Positions 35,384 through 44,812 of a stretch of 64,000 nucleotides of DNA are shown piece by piece; position 1 is the stretch's first letter; every line of letters starts with the position of its first letter. The stretch is from Spirosoma aerolatum (GTDB taxonomy: Bacteria > Bacteroidota > Bacteroidia > Cytophagales > Spirosomataceae), in NCBI RefSeq assembly GCF_002056795.1, contig NZ_CP020104.1:1623001-1687000 (forward strand). The letters run 5' to 3'. A program made the translations under genes and the position numbers. Below the pieces are notes generated by a model. The model saw nothing but the letters and a program-made list of their open reading frames with translations. It searched no databases and was not told the DNA's origin.

Positions 35384-35421
35384 TGTAGCGTACATAGCTT
35401 GATTGAACGGAGTATATTCTC

Positions 35422-37380
35422 ATGTTAGAGAATCGGAGGTGGGTCATTATTGGCATCTTTTGCCTGGTGGGGTTGGTTTATCTGGCCCGGTTGTTTTACT
35501 TACAGGTTCTAGACGATACCTATTCGCTGGGGGCGTCGAAGAATTCGATTAAACGAGTGGTCGAGATCCCGTATCGAGGGCAGATTTATGACCGAAATAA
35601 TCAGTTAATCGTTTATAATACACCTGTTTACGATTTATACGTCACGCCAAAACAGGTTCGTATCCCCGACACCGCAGCTTTCTGCCGGATGATGGATATT
35701 TCCCGGCCGGAGTTCGATAGTATCATGGGGCTGGCCGTTAACTATTCCCGTGTGAAACCGTCGCTGTTTCTGCGTCAGCTTTCTAAAGAAGATTTTGCCC
35801 GTATTCAGGATGCCCTGGTCGATTATCGGGGCTTTGAGCCAGTCATCAGTTCTATGCGCACCTACCCGGCCCATACGCTGGCCAATGCGCTGGGGTATGT
35901 CAGCGAAATCAGCAAAAAACAACTGGATAATCAGGATATTGTCTACTACCGGCAAGGCGATTATATCGGTCATAATGGCCTGGAAGAGCAGTATGAAGAG
36001 CAACTACGCGGCAAGCGCGGGGTAAAATTCATGATGCAGAATGTGCATGGCGTGAATAAAGGCTCCTGGAAAAATGGAGAATTCGATACATTGGCCGTAG
36101 CGGGTCAGAATCTGATTACGGGCATTGATGTGGAGGTGCAGAAATATGCCGACAGTCTAATGCAGAATAAGGTTGGGGCAGTATTGGCGGTAGAACCGTC
36201 GACGGGCGAAATTCTGGTATCGGTATCGGCGCCTACCTACGATCCGAACATGCTGTCGAGCCGATTCTTTTCGAAGAACTACCGGGCATTGCTCAAAAAT
36301 CCATACAAACCCCTAATTAATCGACCGGCCACGGCCAGCTATCGACCAGGCTCGACGTTCAAGCTGATTCAGGCCTTAATTGCCCAGCAGCAGGGAACAC
36401 TTTTTCCAAATACGGTTTATGGGCATGGTGGATCGCCCATGCGGTGCCACTGCCGAGGAGGGAATAACCTGCGGGGAGCGGTGCAGAACTCGTGTAACCC
36501 GTATTTCTACAACGTATTCCGCAAGTTTATTTACCACAACGGCGAACATAACGTCTTTAAATCGTCGGCAATTGGCTTACGGGAATGGCACGACATGGTC
36601 GAAAAGTTTGGGATCGGTGATCGGCTGGGGGTTGATTTGCCGTTCGAACGGAAGGGGAATCTGCCAACACCCGAATATTATGACAAGGCCTATCGGGGTG
36701 CCTTACGCTGGAAATTTTCAAACGTGTACTCGCTCAGTATTGGCGAAGGTGAGTTGCTGATTACGCCTATGAAATTGGTGAATCTGGCAGCGACCATTGC
36801 CAACCGGGGCTGGTACATTACACCACATTACATCAAAGGCTTCGGAAAAGTGGGTGTAGGCGTTCCGGCTGAGTACAGTGTGAAGCACCAGACCGATATC
36901 GATTACAAATATTATCTGCCAGTTATCGACGGGATGCGGGGAGCCGTAGCGCATGGTACTGTAACCCCATTGGCCAACATCGCAGGAATTGACTTATGCG
37001 GCAAAACAGGAACGGCTCAAAATGCCAAGTTTGGCCATAAATACGACCACTCGATCTTTATCGGCTTTGCGCCCATGAATGATCCTAAAATTGCCGTAGC
37101 TGTATTCGTAGAAAATGCTGGCTGGGGCGGAAAAGCCGCAGCCTCGGTAGCGGCCCTGGTGGCTGAACGATACCTGAAGCGTAAGACTGAAGCTACCGTT
37201 CTGGATGCCCAAGTGAAAGCTTCGAATTACATGCCACCCGCTCAGTTCCTTTTTGACGCCAAGAAGCCGGTAGCTCCAAAGAAGGACAAAGACACTACAC
37301 AGAAACCATCAGTTCCGAAACCCATGATGACGGCTACCACACCAAAAGCCTTTACCGTAACCGGAGCGTCAGGAAATTAA
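35422..37380 (+). CDS. mrdA: Penicillin-binding protein 2 (elongasome transpeptidase)
   Basis: A 652-residue class B transpeptidase that cross-links peptidoglycan during cell elongation. One N-terminal membrane helix (WVIIGIFCLVGLVYLARLFY) is followed by the pedestal domain (VVEIPYRGQIYDRNNQLIVY NTP). The catalytic domain has Ser311 in RPGSTFKLIQ (SxxK), SCNPYFY (SxN), and CGKTGTAQN (KTG). A Lys/Pro-rich tail of about 60 residues (KKPVAPKKDKDTTQKPSVPK) extends past the enzyme domain. It comes just before rodA, its polymerase partner, as in the usual mrd operon. Upstream mreCD genes are not in the window. Confidence 0.95.
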   Translation: MLENRRWVIIGIFCLVGLVYLARLFYLQVLDDTYSLGASKNSIKRVVEIPYRGQIYDRNNQLIVYNTPVYDLYVTPKQVRIPDTAAFCRMMDISRPEFDSIMGLAVNYSRVKPSLFLRQLSKEDFARIQDALVDYRGFEPVISSMRTYPAHTLANALGYVSEISKKQLDNQDIVYYRQGDYIGHNGLEEQYEEQLRGKRGVKFMMQNVHGVNKGSWKNGEFDTLAVAGQNLITGIDVEVQKYADSLMQNKVGAVLAVEPSTGEILVSVSAPTYDPNMLSSRFFSKNYRALLKNPYKPLINRPATASYRPGSTFKLIQALIAQQQGTLFPNTVYGHGGSPMRCHCRGGNNLRGAVQNSCNPYFYNVFRKFIYHNGEHNVFKSSAIGLREWHDMVEKFGIGDRLGVDLPFERKGNLPTPEYYDKAYRGALRWKFSNVYSLSIGEGELLITPMKLVNLAATIANRGWYITPHYIKGFGKVGVGVPAEYSVKHQTDIDYKYYLPVIDGMRGAVAHGTVTPLANIAGIDLCGKTGTAQNAKFGHKYDHSIFIGFAPMNDPKIAVAVFVENAGWGGKAAASVAALVAERYLKRKTEATVLDAQVKASNYMPPAQFLFDAKKPVAPKKDKDTTQKPSVPKPMMTATTPKAFTVTGASGN

Positions 37381-37485
37381 CCAGGTTACGGTTTTCAGCT
37401 TGCCGCAGTCGGTCGCGTCGTAAGTAATTACGTACGTTAGCCCATCGTAAACCGTATAACCATATACTGTAAACCGAATTAAACA

Positions 37486-38766
37486 TTGGCTCGCCAAAAC
37501 GACCCCTTTTCGCAAAATATTGACTGGCTTACGCTGCTGCTCTACCTGTGCCTCGTAACGCTGGGGTGGCTCAATGTGTATGCCGCTGTATACACTCCTG
37601 AGTTCCATACAAGCCCATTCGATATGTCGACCAATGCTGGGAAACAATTGATGTGGATTGGCACTACGGCGATTCTGATTATCTGCATTCTGGTCGTAAA
37701 TCACACGTTTTTCGATACGTTTGCCTTTGTCTTTTACGGATTTATGATTCTGATGTTGATTCTGGTGCTTGTGGCCGGAAGCAATATCAACGGATCGCGC
37801 TCGTGGTTCAAGTTTGGCTCGTTTCAGATTCAGCCTGCTGAGTTTACCAAAGTGGCAACGGCTCTGGCTCTGGCAAAATACCTCGATGTGCCGGGAATCA
37901 ACCTGAGCAAACAGAAGGACTTGCTCTATGTAGCGGGCATTATTATACTGCCTTGTTTGCTGATTATTGCCTCCAACGAAACGGGCTCAACGCTTGTGTT
38001 TGCCTCGTTTGCTATCATGCTGTATCGGGAGGGGCTGCCCAGTTGGATTCCGGCAGTTGGTTTAAGCGCCGTGGCTTTGTTTATCCTCGCACTCATCTTC
38101 CCCAAGCTCTATATTTTTATTGGAATTGGCGTATTGGCTGTATTGGTTATTCTGGTTATGCCACGTTATAACCGAACAATTGCTAACCTGCTGGCGATAG
38201 GTGTTGTCGGTATCGGGATGATGATTTTTGTGACGGGAGTTGATTTCTTTGTGAACAATGTGCTCCAGAAGCACCAGCGTAACCGGATCAAAGTATTGGT
38301 TGATCCTACCATAGACCCGCTGGGCGTAGGTTGGAACGTTACCCAGGCTAAAATTGCCATTGGTTCCGGACGGCTACAGGGGAAAGGATTTCTGGAAGGG
38401 ACTCAAACCAAATTCGACTTCGTGCCCGAACAAAGTACCGATTTTATTTTCTGTACGATTGGGGAAGAACACGGGTTTATTGGGGCATTGGTTGTTATTT
38501 CTCTCTTTATTGCCCTGCTGACGCGTATCGTTATTCTGGCCGAAAAACAGCGGACCAAGTTTGCGCGGGTGTATGGCTACTGCGTAGCGGGTATCATCTT
38601 TTTTCACATAATGGTCAATATTGGTATGACCATCGGCCTTATGCCGGTTATTGGTATTCCCCTGCCTTTTTTCAGCTATGGAGGTTCATCTCTCTGGTCA
38701 TTCTCTATATTGCTGTTCATTTTCCTCAAGCTCGACTCCCGTCGGGTTGCCTTCACCCGGAGGTAA
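37486..38766 (+). CDS. rodA: SEDS-family peptidoglycan polymerase RodA
   Basis: A 426-residue membrane protein with about ten helices. SEDS motifs are seen in NGSRSWFKFGSFQIQPAEFT, TQTKFDFVPEQSTDFIFCTI GEEHGFIGA, and PVIGIPLPFFSYGGSSLWSF. It polymerises lipid II together with PBP2 at the lateral wall. The frame has no ATG near its start; a TTG at 37486 puts the conserved NDPFSQNIDWLTLLLYLCLV at the right distance and no earlier in-frame start exists. It is 105 bases after mrdA. Confidence 0.95.
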   Translation: MARQNDPFSQNIDWLTLLLYLCLVTLGWLNVYAAVYTPEFHTSPFDMSTNAGKQLMWIGTTAILIICILVVNHTFFDTFAFVFYGFMILMLILVLVAGSNINGSRSWFKFGSFQIQPAEFTKVATALALAKYLDVPGINLSKQKDLLYVAGIIILPCLLIIASNETGSTLVFASFAIMLYREGLPSWIPAVGLSAVALFILALIFPKLYIFIGIGVLAVLVILVMPRYNRTIANLLAIGVVGIGMMIFVTGVDFFVNNVLQKHQRNRIKVLVDPTIDPLGVGWNVTQAKIAIGSGRLQGKGFLEGTQTKFDFVPEQSTDFIFCTIGEEHGFIGALVVISLFIALLTRIVILAEKQRTKFARVYGYCVAGIIFFHIMVNIGMTIGLMPVIGIPLPFFSYGGSSLWSFSILLFIFLKLDSRRVAFTRR

Positions 38767-38886
38767 ACCGTTTACGAAATGACCTGTATTGATGGAAGGA
38801 GAAAAAGATTATATTTAGGTGCTTGATTTACAGTTGGTTGTAAGTCGGCTTCTGAGTATATTTCTTCTAAAATCTTCCTGCCTTCC

Positions 38887-40224
38887 ATGGATTCAACAGC
38901 TACGCTTCCGATTAACGGAACTAACGATCATCAGGCGGCCATACGACCAGTGGCACTGACCGAACGCATCAAAACCATTGACATTGTACGGGGCGTGGCT
39001 CTGCTGGGTATTTTGCTGATGAATATCCCATTTTTTGGCCGCGCATTCCAGCTCGAAAGTGAACCATTACTCCGCCCAGGTAGCACCGACTATTCTGTCT
39101 TTGCCGTGGTTACTGTCCTGTTTGAAGGCAAAATGCGCGCCTTATTTTCCATGCTGTTCGGAGCAGGTATTCTTATTTTTACCAGCCGTAAAGAAGAAAC
39201 GAACCTGGGAAGCTCCGCCGATTTCCTATACCGCCGGCTATTGTGGATGGTATTGTTTGGGGTTATCCACGAGTACATACTCATGTGGGTAGGCGACATT
39301 TTATTCGATTATGCCATTTGTGCTTTATTTCTGTTTCCTTTCCGCAAACTGACTCCGCGCCAGCTACTCCTTTGCTCGCTGATATGCCTGTCGATCAACA
39401 TGATAAAGCGCGAACGTCAGCAGTTCGATTATCGCAGTAAATATGAGAAGTATCAGCAGGTAATGGTGCTGGAAAAAGCCCACAAAAAGCTGACCGACGA
39501 GCAGAAAAAAGACAAGGAAACCTGGGGGAAAATTGTCAAGGAATCGAAACCAGACATGAAAGAGGTGGCTGAATTCAATCAGAAGATGCGCTCGGGCTAT
39601 GGTACCGTCTATAAAACGCTGGAGCCCGACAATATTCGCTTTCACTCGACCTATTTGTATCTTTACCTATGGGATAACCTATGTATGATGTTTCTAGGCA
39701 TGGCCTTGTTCAAATTAGGTTTCTTCTCAAATAAACTGACCACACGAACGTACTGGTTAACTTTATTGGGGGGCTATGGCATTGGCTTTCCCCTAAGTGC
39801 CCTTGGGATGTTTCTGATGCAGCAGCGACTACTCGATCCAGTCCATTATACACAGCAATGGGCGTCGCCGGCTATAGGCTACGATTTGCAGCGGGGGCTT
39901 GCCGGGATTGGCCATGCGAGTTTACTGATACTGATTTATCGCTCAGGACTTGTTCCCTGGCTGATGAAGGCGCTGGCAAATGTAGGACAAATGGCTTTTA
40001 GTAATTACATCCTGCAAACCATCTGTTGCACCCTGTTTTTCAATGGGTATGGCCTGGGGTATTTCGGTAAGCTGGAGTATCACCAATTGTATTATGTAGT
40101 GGCTGTAGTTTGGGTGATTAACTTACTTTTCAGTGCTATCTGGTTGCAGTTTTATCGATTTGGCCCGCTCGAATGGGGCTGGCGCAGCCTGACATACTGG
40201 CAAAAACAACCTATTCGGAAATGA
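38887..40224 (+). CDS. DUF418 membrane protein
   Basis: A 445-residue membrane protein. The N-terminal signature RIKTIDIVRGVALLGILLMN and the DILFDYAICALFLFPFRKL region identify DUF418, whose C-terminal domain (NVGQMAFSNYILQTICCTLF FNGYG, RFGPLEWGWRSLTY) is complete. Related to the heparan-alpha-glucosaminide acetyltransferase-like group of acyltransferase membrane proteins; the substrate is unknown. It contains a charged cytoplasmic loop of about 80 residues around EKAHKKLTDEQKKDKETWGK. Convergent with the next gene across a hairpin. Confidence 0.9.
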   Translation: MDSTATLPINGTNDHQAAIRPVALTERIKTIDIVRGVALLGILLMNIPFFGRAFQLESEPLLRPGSTDYSVFAVVTVLFEGKMRALFSMLFGAGILIFTSRKEETNLGSSADFLYRRLLWMVLFGVIHEYILMWVGDILFDYAICALFLFPFRKLTPRQLLLCSLICLSINMIKRERQQFDYRSKYEKYQQVMVLEKAHKKLTDEQKKDKETWGKIVKESKPDMKEVAEFNQKMRSGYGTVYKTLEPDNIRFHSTYLYLYLWDNLCMMFLGMALFKLGFFSNKLTTRTYWLTLLGGYGIGFPLSALGMFLMQQRLLDPVHYTQQWASPAIGYDLQRGLAGIGHASLLILIYRSGLVPWLMKALANVGQMAFSNYILQTICCTLFFNGYGLGYFGKLEYHQLYYVVAVVWVINLLFSAIWLQFYRFGPLEWGWRSLTYWQKQPIRK

Positions 40225-40228
40225 ATAG

Positions 40229-40271
40229 TAGGCTGGCTGATGCGATTCGCTCGTGTGTATCAGCCAGCCTA
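40229..40271. terminator. Bidirectional hairpin after the DUF418 gene
   Basis: 13-bp perfect arms (40229-40241 and 40259-40271), 17-base loop, between the convergent stops at 40224 and 40273. Shared terminator. Confidence 0.75.
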
Positions 40272-40272
40272 T

Positions 40273-40761
40273 TTACGCCTTACCTGAATAATTTTTGCTA
40301 CTAATCAAGGCAATAGGCAATCCTACGCAGACCATTAGGATGCCCATACCAATGGTGACTTTCGATAGCTCAAAAGGAGCCATTTTGATTCGGCTTGCCG
40401 GGATAACTACCAGGTTCATAATGACCCAAACCGGGATACCATACAATAACCCCATGGCAGTTGGGCTGTCGATGAATCGGCGTAACAGTGGATAAATTGC
40501 GTAAAACAGAGAAGCGAACGAAAAGGCAATAAAAAAGTGGAACGCTAATCCCCAGAAAATCATGGGTGGTCCACCGGTCAATGCGTCTGGGCCGAAAGCA
40601 CCACTGGCTACATATTTCCAGACAACCAATGGATCGTTACCACCCCGGGCCAGTACCATGATCATAGCGGCCAGTGCATCTAAAACACCGGCTACTACAC
40701 CGGCCTGAAGAATAGTTCGGATAGGTTTGGGTCCGGTGTAGGGAGGGCTAGAATCGTGCAT
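40273..40761 (-). CDS. Four-helix membrane protein of unknown function
   Basis: A 162-residue protein with four predicted membrane helices: ILQAGVVAGVLDALAAMIMV, MIFWGLAFHFFIAFSFASLF, AMGLLYGIPVWVIMNLVVIP and IGMGILMVCVGLPIALISSK. The WKYVASGAFGPDALTGGPPM segment and the helix-turn pattern (IAxGxxG.xA..GG) recur in a widespread small-membrane-protein family that I cannot name. No catalytic motif. After it, 40762-40997 is AT-rich and empty as far as I can see. Confidence 0.6.
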   Translation of the reverse strand: MHDSSPPYTGPKPIRTILQAGVVAGVLDALAAMIMVLARGGNDPLVVWKYVASGAFGPDALTGGPPMIFWGLAFHFFIAFSFASLFYAIYPLLRRFIDSPTAMGLLYGIPVWVIMNLVVIPASRIKMAPFELSKVTIGMGILMVCVGLPIALISSKNYSGKA

Positions 40762-40997
40762 ATCTAATTGGTTAAATAAGAGAGTTTAGGAATAGGATAT
40801 AAAAATGGTAAGATAGAAGTTATTTTATAGATAAAAGAGTAGTACGATTTCGTCATAGAACGGGGATTGCTAAAATGGCTATGGTTAGTAAAGATTTTCT
40901 TTTAATAGCCTGTTGATTATTGATGATCTGTTTCTGTTCTGGATTCTGTTGACCTCGAAAATAGGTAATTAGTCAGACGCTGGTTTTATCCGTTATG

Positions 40998-41603
40998 TCA
41001 GGCTGAAGCCCGGTGAAGGATAAGACGCGTTTGTTTGCCGAAACGAGGATCGGCACTGTTCCAAAAGCTGGACCCATCTTTCCGTCGGTAGCTGAATTCA
41101 AGCGTGCAGGTTAGCTCGTCGTTATGCCAGCGGCCATTCTGCCCGAACAGAAGATAGAACGCCGGTCTGTCGAAATTGCGGCTGGTTTCTGTATGGAAGG
41201 TAAGCCTGATTTGATGATAATCCTCTTTGCCAACCGAACCGCTGATCTCATATTCTTCGCGGCCTAATCGGCTAACGACAATGGCCTGCCCGTTAAACGA
41301 ACGCTTCGATGAGCCTGTCCGGCGACGTCCCTTTCGTCGGCCGTGAAAAGATACTGCCTTGCTCCAGCGTTTGTCATCTGGTTCAGGATCGAATATGGTA
41401 AGCTCAATGGTTTTGGTAATGTTATCAGGATCGACGTACTGGCCCTTCCAGTGTCCGACCAGCAAAGGACCAGACGTGCTGTAAGCCCAGGGGCGCTGAT
41501 ACCGATCAAAAAGCTTGCTGCCGTAGAACGAAAGAACGCCTAAGACCAATACAGCCAGGATGATCATGATCAGGCTGGACAGACAGCCCCTGGGCTTTTT
41601 CAT
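40998..41603 (-). CDS. Single-span envelope protein of unknown function
   Basis: A 201-residue protein with a basic start (MKKPRGCLSSLIM), one membrane helix (IIMILAVLVLGVLSFYGSKL-like, residues about 10-30) and an extracytoplasmic beta-rich domain: GHWKGQYVDPDNITKTIELT, then a very basic loop GRRKGRRRTGSSKRSF and GREEYEISGSVGKEDYHQIR. The domain looks like a lipocalin-style small beta barrel, but this is inferred from strand spacing only. It lies 11 bases after the lipocalin-like gene on the same strand, so the two may be one operon. Confidence 0.55.
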   Translation of the reverse strand: MKKPRGCLSSLIMIILAVLVLGVLSFYGSKLFDRYQRPWAYSTSGPLLVGHWKGQYVDPDNITKTIELTIFDPEPDDKRWSKAVSFHGRRKGRRRTGSSKRSFNGQAIVVSRLGREEYEISGSVGKEDYHQIRLTFHTETSRNFDRPAFYLLFGQNGRWHNDELTCTLEFSYRRKDGSSFWNSADPRFGKQTRLILHRASA

Positions 41604-41614
41604 CGTAATAAGGG

Positions 41615-42073
41615 CTAAATTCGTTGATAAACGATCGTCATACGTTGCGCTTTAGTGGGGTTAGGCATTTTAGGATTATCCGCATAGTTGAACGTCCATG
41701 TCATGGTATTGCCACTTATAGCGACGTCATAGGTAGACGGTGGAATATCTTTCATGGTTGTGGTTACCACAACTTTACGACCGCTCATGGTCCATTTGCC
41801 ACTAGCATTCATCGATTCGATCGTTTTTTTTAAAGCGCCACAGGCATCTGGAACGTTGGTTTTCATAGTACCATCGTTACCGAAAGTGTACGTCATTTCT
41901 TTAGTGCAGGGCATGTTGGTCTCCATCATTTTGTTCATATCCGTAGACTTGCCGGAGCTTTCGACCAGTGTCATAGCGGTTCGTTTCCAGGTGCCGGTGA
42001 TCGTATCGAAAGCGGGGCGAAAAGCAGCACTAAAAAGAGCAATCAGGGTTGTGAAAAAGAGTGAACGGTACAT
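41615..42073 (-). CDS. Lipocalin-like secreted protein
   Basis: A 152-residue exported protein (signal peptide MYRSLFFTTLIALFSAAFRP). DTITGTWKRTAMTLVESSGK at the start of the mature part, KEMTYTFGNDGTMKTNVPDA, GKWTMSGRKVVVTTTMKDIP and MTWTFNYADN form the alternating-strand pattern of the small lipocalin-like (DUF5004/lipocalin_4-type) proteins of Bacteroidota. Two Cys (PCTKEM, DACGAL) could form a disulfide. Ligand unknown. Confidence 0.7.
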   Translation of the reverse strand: MYRSLFFTTLIALFSAAFRPAFDTITGTWKRTAMTLVESSGKSTDMNKMMETNMPCTKEMTYTFGNDGTMKTNVPDACGALKKTIESMNASGKWTMSGRKVVVTTTMKDIPPSTYDVAISGNTMTWTFNYADNPKMPNPTKAQRMTIVYQRI

Positions 42074-42110
42074 TCGAAACAGGTTTGTTGTTTAAGATGA
42101 CTGCAAACTA

Positions 42111-42156
42111 AATTGCCGTTCAATACCGGACGCAAATCCTTGATTGAACGGCAATT
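42111..42156. terminator. Hairpin after maeB
   Basis: 14-bp perfect arms (42111-42124 and 42143-42156), 18-base loop, 25 bases past the maeB stop and before the lipocalin-like gene start. Likely terminator of maeB. Confidence 0.7.
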
Positions 42157-42181
42157 CAGAAGAATACAATTGTTTAAAGGG

Positions 42182-44461
42182 CTAACTCACGCTCTGTGCT
42201 TCGACGACGGCAATAGCAACCATATTGACGATTTCCCGCTCCGACGAACCCAATTGCAGGACATAAACAGGTTTACGCATTCCAAGCAGAATGGGGCCAA
42301 TCGCATCGAAACCAACAGAACGAGGCCCGGCGGCTTCGCGCATCAGGTTATAAGCAATATTTGCAGCCGATAAATTGGGGAAAATCAGGGTATTGGCCCC
42401 TTCATCGACCAGCTTACTGAGTGGGTAATTTTGCCGGAGCAGATCGACGTTGAAAGCCAGGTGCGCCTGCATCGCTCCATCCACAACCATGTCGGGGTGT
42501 TTGCGGTGAAGCATATCAGCCGCCAGTTGCATCTTATCGGCATCTTCGCCTTTGGCACTACCGAAATTGGCATAGGTAACCAGCGCAATACGAGGTTTGA
42601 TGTTAAACCGCTCAACGGCTCGCGCTGTTAGTTCGGTAATTTCCACGATCTCTTCGGCAGTGGGGTTCATATTCACCGTTGTATCGGAGAAGAACAAGGG
42701 CCCCCGGTTCGTCAGCAGAATGTACATACCCGCAACTTTCCGAACCCCTGGCTCTTTCCCGATCACTTGCAGTGCCGGACGAATGGTATCGGGGTAGTTA
42801 TGTGTAAGCCCTGAAATCAGCGCATCGGCCTGCCCCGTTTCGACCATCATGGCACCGAAGTGCGTTCGTGACAGCATACGCTTGCGGGCATCGACGGCAG
42901 TAAGGCCTTTCCGGTGTCGTTTTTTATAGAGCAGGTCGCCAAATTGTTCGACTAGTTCCTGTTCTTTGCGGGGGGTAATAATGGGTACATCGCCCAGATC
43001 CAGGTGATTTTGGGCGATCATCTCCTCAATAATCGCTTTTTCGCCCAATAGAATAGGATGGGCAATTCCCCCATCTTTCACTTGCTGAGCTGCTTTCAGT
43101 ACTTTCAGGTTTTCGGCATCGGCAAAAACGACCCGTTTCGGATTGGTGCGAGCCTTATTATTAATGACTCTGGAAATGCGTGTATCCTGGCCTAATCGCC
43201 GGGCAAGTTGACTACCATAGGCTTCCCAGTCTGTGATAGGTTCTTTGGCAACCCCCGACTCCATAGCGGCTTTGGCTACGGCTGGTGCCACGGTTTCGAG
43301 CAGACGTGGATCGACGGGCTTGGGGATGATATACCCACGACCAAACATCAGGTTGTCGGTGCCATAGGCCATATTGACCAGGTCGGGAACGGGCTTTTTT
43401 GCCATGTCGGCCAGTGCATGCACAGCCGCTAGTTTCATGGCTTCATTGATTTCGGTAGCGCGCACGTCGAGCGCACCCCGGAAAATGTAGGGGAATCCCA
43501 ACACGTTGTTGACCTGGTTGGGGTAATCGGAGCGCCCAGTCGCCATAATCACATCGGGTCGGGCGGCTAGTGCCTCCTCGTAACTGATTTCGGGTGTTGG
43601 ATTGGCCATCGCAAAGACAATGGGATCAGAGGCCATTGAGCGTACCATGTCCTGACTAACCGTGTTGCCTTTCGATAATCCAATGAAAACGTCGGCTCCT
43701 ACGAATGCTTCTTCCAACGTATGCAAGTCGCGCGAGGTGGCAAACAGGCTCTTGCGCTCGTCAAGGTCGGTTCGGTCGGCCCGAATAACGCCTTTGCTGT
43801 CGCACATGACCACATTTTCGACTTTAGCGCCTAGGGCAATGTATAACTTCGTACACGATATAGCGGATGCGCCTGCACCGTTGACCAGAATTTTAGCTTC
43901 GTCAATCCGTTTGCCAACCAATTCCAGCGCATTCAATAGGGCAGCTGCCGAGATAATGGCTGTTCCGTGCTGGTCGTCGTGCATGATCGGAATGTTCAGC
44001 TCGGCTTTGAGCCGCTCTTCGATGGCGAAACATTCCGGCGCTTTAATGTCTTCCAGATTGACCCCACCGAAGGTCGGTTCCAGAATTTTCACCATCCGTA
44101 CAAACTCATCGACGTTTTTGGTGTCCAGCTCAATATCGAACACGTCGATGTCGGCATAGATTTTAAACAGAAGCCCCTTGCCTTCCATAACGGGTTTGCT
44201 GGCTTCGGGACCAATATCGCCCAGACCCAGTACGGCGGTTCCGTTGCTGATGACGGCCACCAGATTGCCTTTGGCGGTGTATTTATAAACGTCTTCGCGG
44301 TTTTCGGCGATGGCCAGACAAGGCTCGGCTACACCTGGTGAGTAGGCCAGCGATAAATCGGTCTGGGTACTGTATTCTTTGGTCGGAATAACTTCAAGCT
44401 TACCCGGCCGCCCTTTGGCATGATAGGCAAGGGCGTCTTCCCGGCGAATCTTTTGTTGCAT
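42182..44461 (-). CDS. maeB: NADP-dependent malic enzyme with phosphotransacetylase-like domain
   Basis: A 759-residue fusion. Residues 1 to about 420 are a malic enzyme that decarboxylates malate to pyruvate with [35 protein letters not shown] [31 protein letters not shown]-like [32 protein letters not shown] and the NADP-binding [14 protein letters not shown]. Residues from about 430 are a phosphate acetyl/butyryltransferase-like domain ([59 protein letters not shown]). This domain is usually inactive and binds acetyl-CoA to regulate the enzyme. Complete and of normal length. Confidence 0.95.
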   Translation of the reverse strand: MQQKIRREDALAYHAKGRPGKLEVIPTKEYSTQTDLSLAYSPGVAEPCLAIAENREDVYKYTAKGNLVAVISNGTAVLGLGDIGPEASKPVMEGKGLLFKIYADIDVFDIELDTKNVDEFVRMVKILEPTFGGVNLEDIKAPECFAIEERLKAELNIPIMHDDQHGTAIISAAALLNALELVGKRIDEAKILVNGAGASAISCTKLYIALGAKVENVVMCDSKGVIRADRTDLDERKSLFATSRDLHTLEEAFVGADVFIGLSKGNTVSQDMVRSMASDPIVFAMANPTPEISYEEALAARPDVIMATGRSDYPNQVNNVLGFPYIFRGALDVRATEINEAMKLAAVHALADMAKKPVPDLVNMAYGTDNLMFGRGYIIPKPVDPRLLETVAPAVAKAAMESGVAKEPITDWEAYGSQLARRLGQDTRISRVINNKARTNPKRVVFADAENLKVLKAAQQVKDGGIAHPILLGEKAIIEEMIAQNHLDLGDVPIITPRKEQELVEQFGDLLYKKRHRKGLTAVDARKRMLSRTHFGAMMVETGQADALISGLTHNYPDTIRPALQVIGKEPGVRKVAGMYILLTNRGPLFFSDTTVNMNPTAEEIVEITELTARAVERFNIKPRIALVTYANFGSAKGEDADKMQLAADMLHRKHPDMVVDGAMQAHLAFNVDLLRQNYPLSKLVDEGANTLIFPNLSAANIAYNLMREAAGPRSVGFDAIGPILLGMRKPVYVLQLGSSEREIVNMVAIAVVEAQSVS

Positions 44462-44612
44462 AACTAAATACGGTTATTGTGCTTATTGTCAAGGGTTTAA
44501 AATGGTATTTTCGTGACTCGGATAAGAAGGTAAACAGGTAATTTGATACCTTATACGGGCTATTCCTTTTACGAAAGGCTCTTTTCAAAAGTACAATAAA
44601 TAATAGCCAGGG

Positions 44613-44630
44613 CATTAAAATTTTTTAATG
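44613..44630. promoter_or_regulatory. AT-rich palindrome in the maeB-HTCS gap
   Basis: CATTAAAA and TTTTAATG with a 2-base spacer. The 351-base gap 44462-44812 otherwise holds only the promoter at 44695-44725; this palindrome is 65 bases before it and could be an operator, but the AT content makes chance likely. Confidence 0.3.
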
Positions 44631-44694
44631 TCTGATCGCTCCCGGCAGAAGTTCTGTAAAGCATGGCTCCATCGAGATTGGGTAGGTTTCGCCT

Positions 44695-44725
44695 TTTGCA
44701 TTCAAATTCTTATACATTATATTTG
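44695..44725 (+). promoter_or_regulatory. Bacteroidota promoter of the HTCS gene
   Basis: TTTG (44695-44698), a 19-base spacer, then TATATTTG (44718-44725): a full match to the Bacteroides consensus of a -33 TTTG and a -7 TAnnTTTG at 19-21 bases. Transcription would begin near 44731, giving a leader of about 80 bases to the ATG at 44813. Confidence 0.7.
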
Positions 44726-44812
44726 GTCAGTACCGTAAAGTGTTCGCTTATGCATGATTCCCCCTGGTGGCCTGCCAATTGTTGTGCGTCTGCGACGGGC
44801 AATCGTGTGTCG

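Larger units (their letters stand above)
44462..44812. other. 351-base gap before the HTCS gene
   Basis: Between the divergent maeB and HTCS genes. It holds the well-matched promoter at 44695-44725 and an AT-rich palindrome at 44613-44630. I see no gene and no recognisable RNA element; the promoter of maeB was not found. Confidence 0.5.

Noticed and set aside
44663..44812. 50-residue extension of the HTCS protein
   Set aside because: It contains the promoter -33 and -7 boxes and lacks any signal features; ATG at 44813 begins a signal-type segment.
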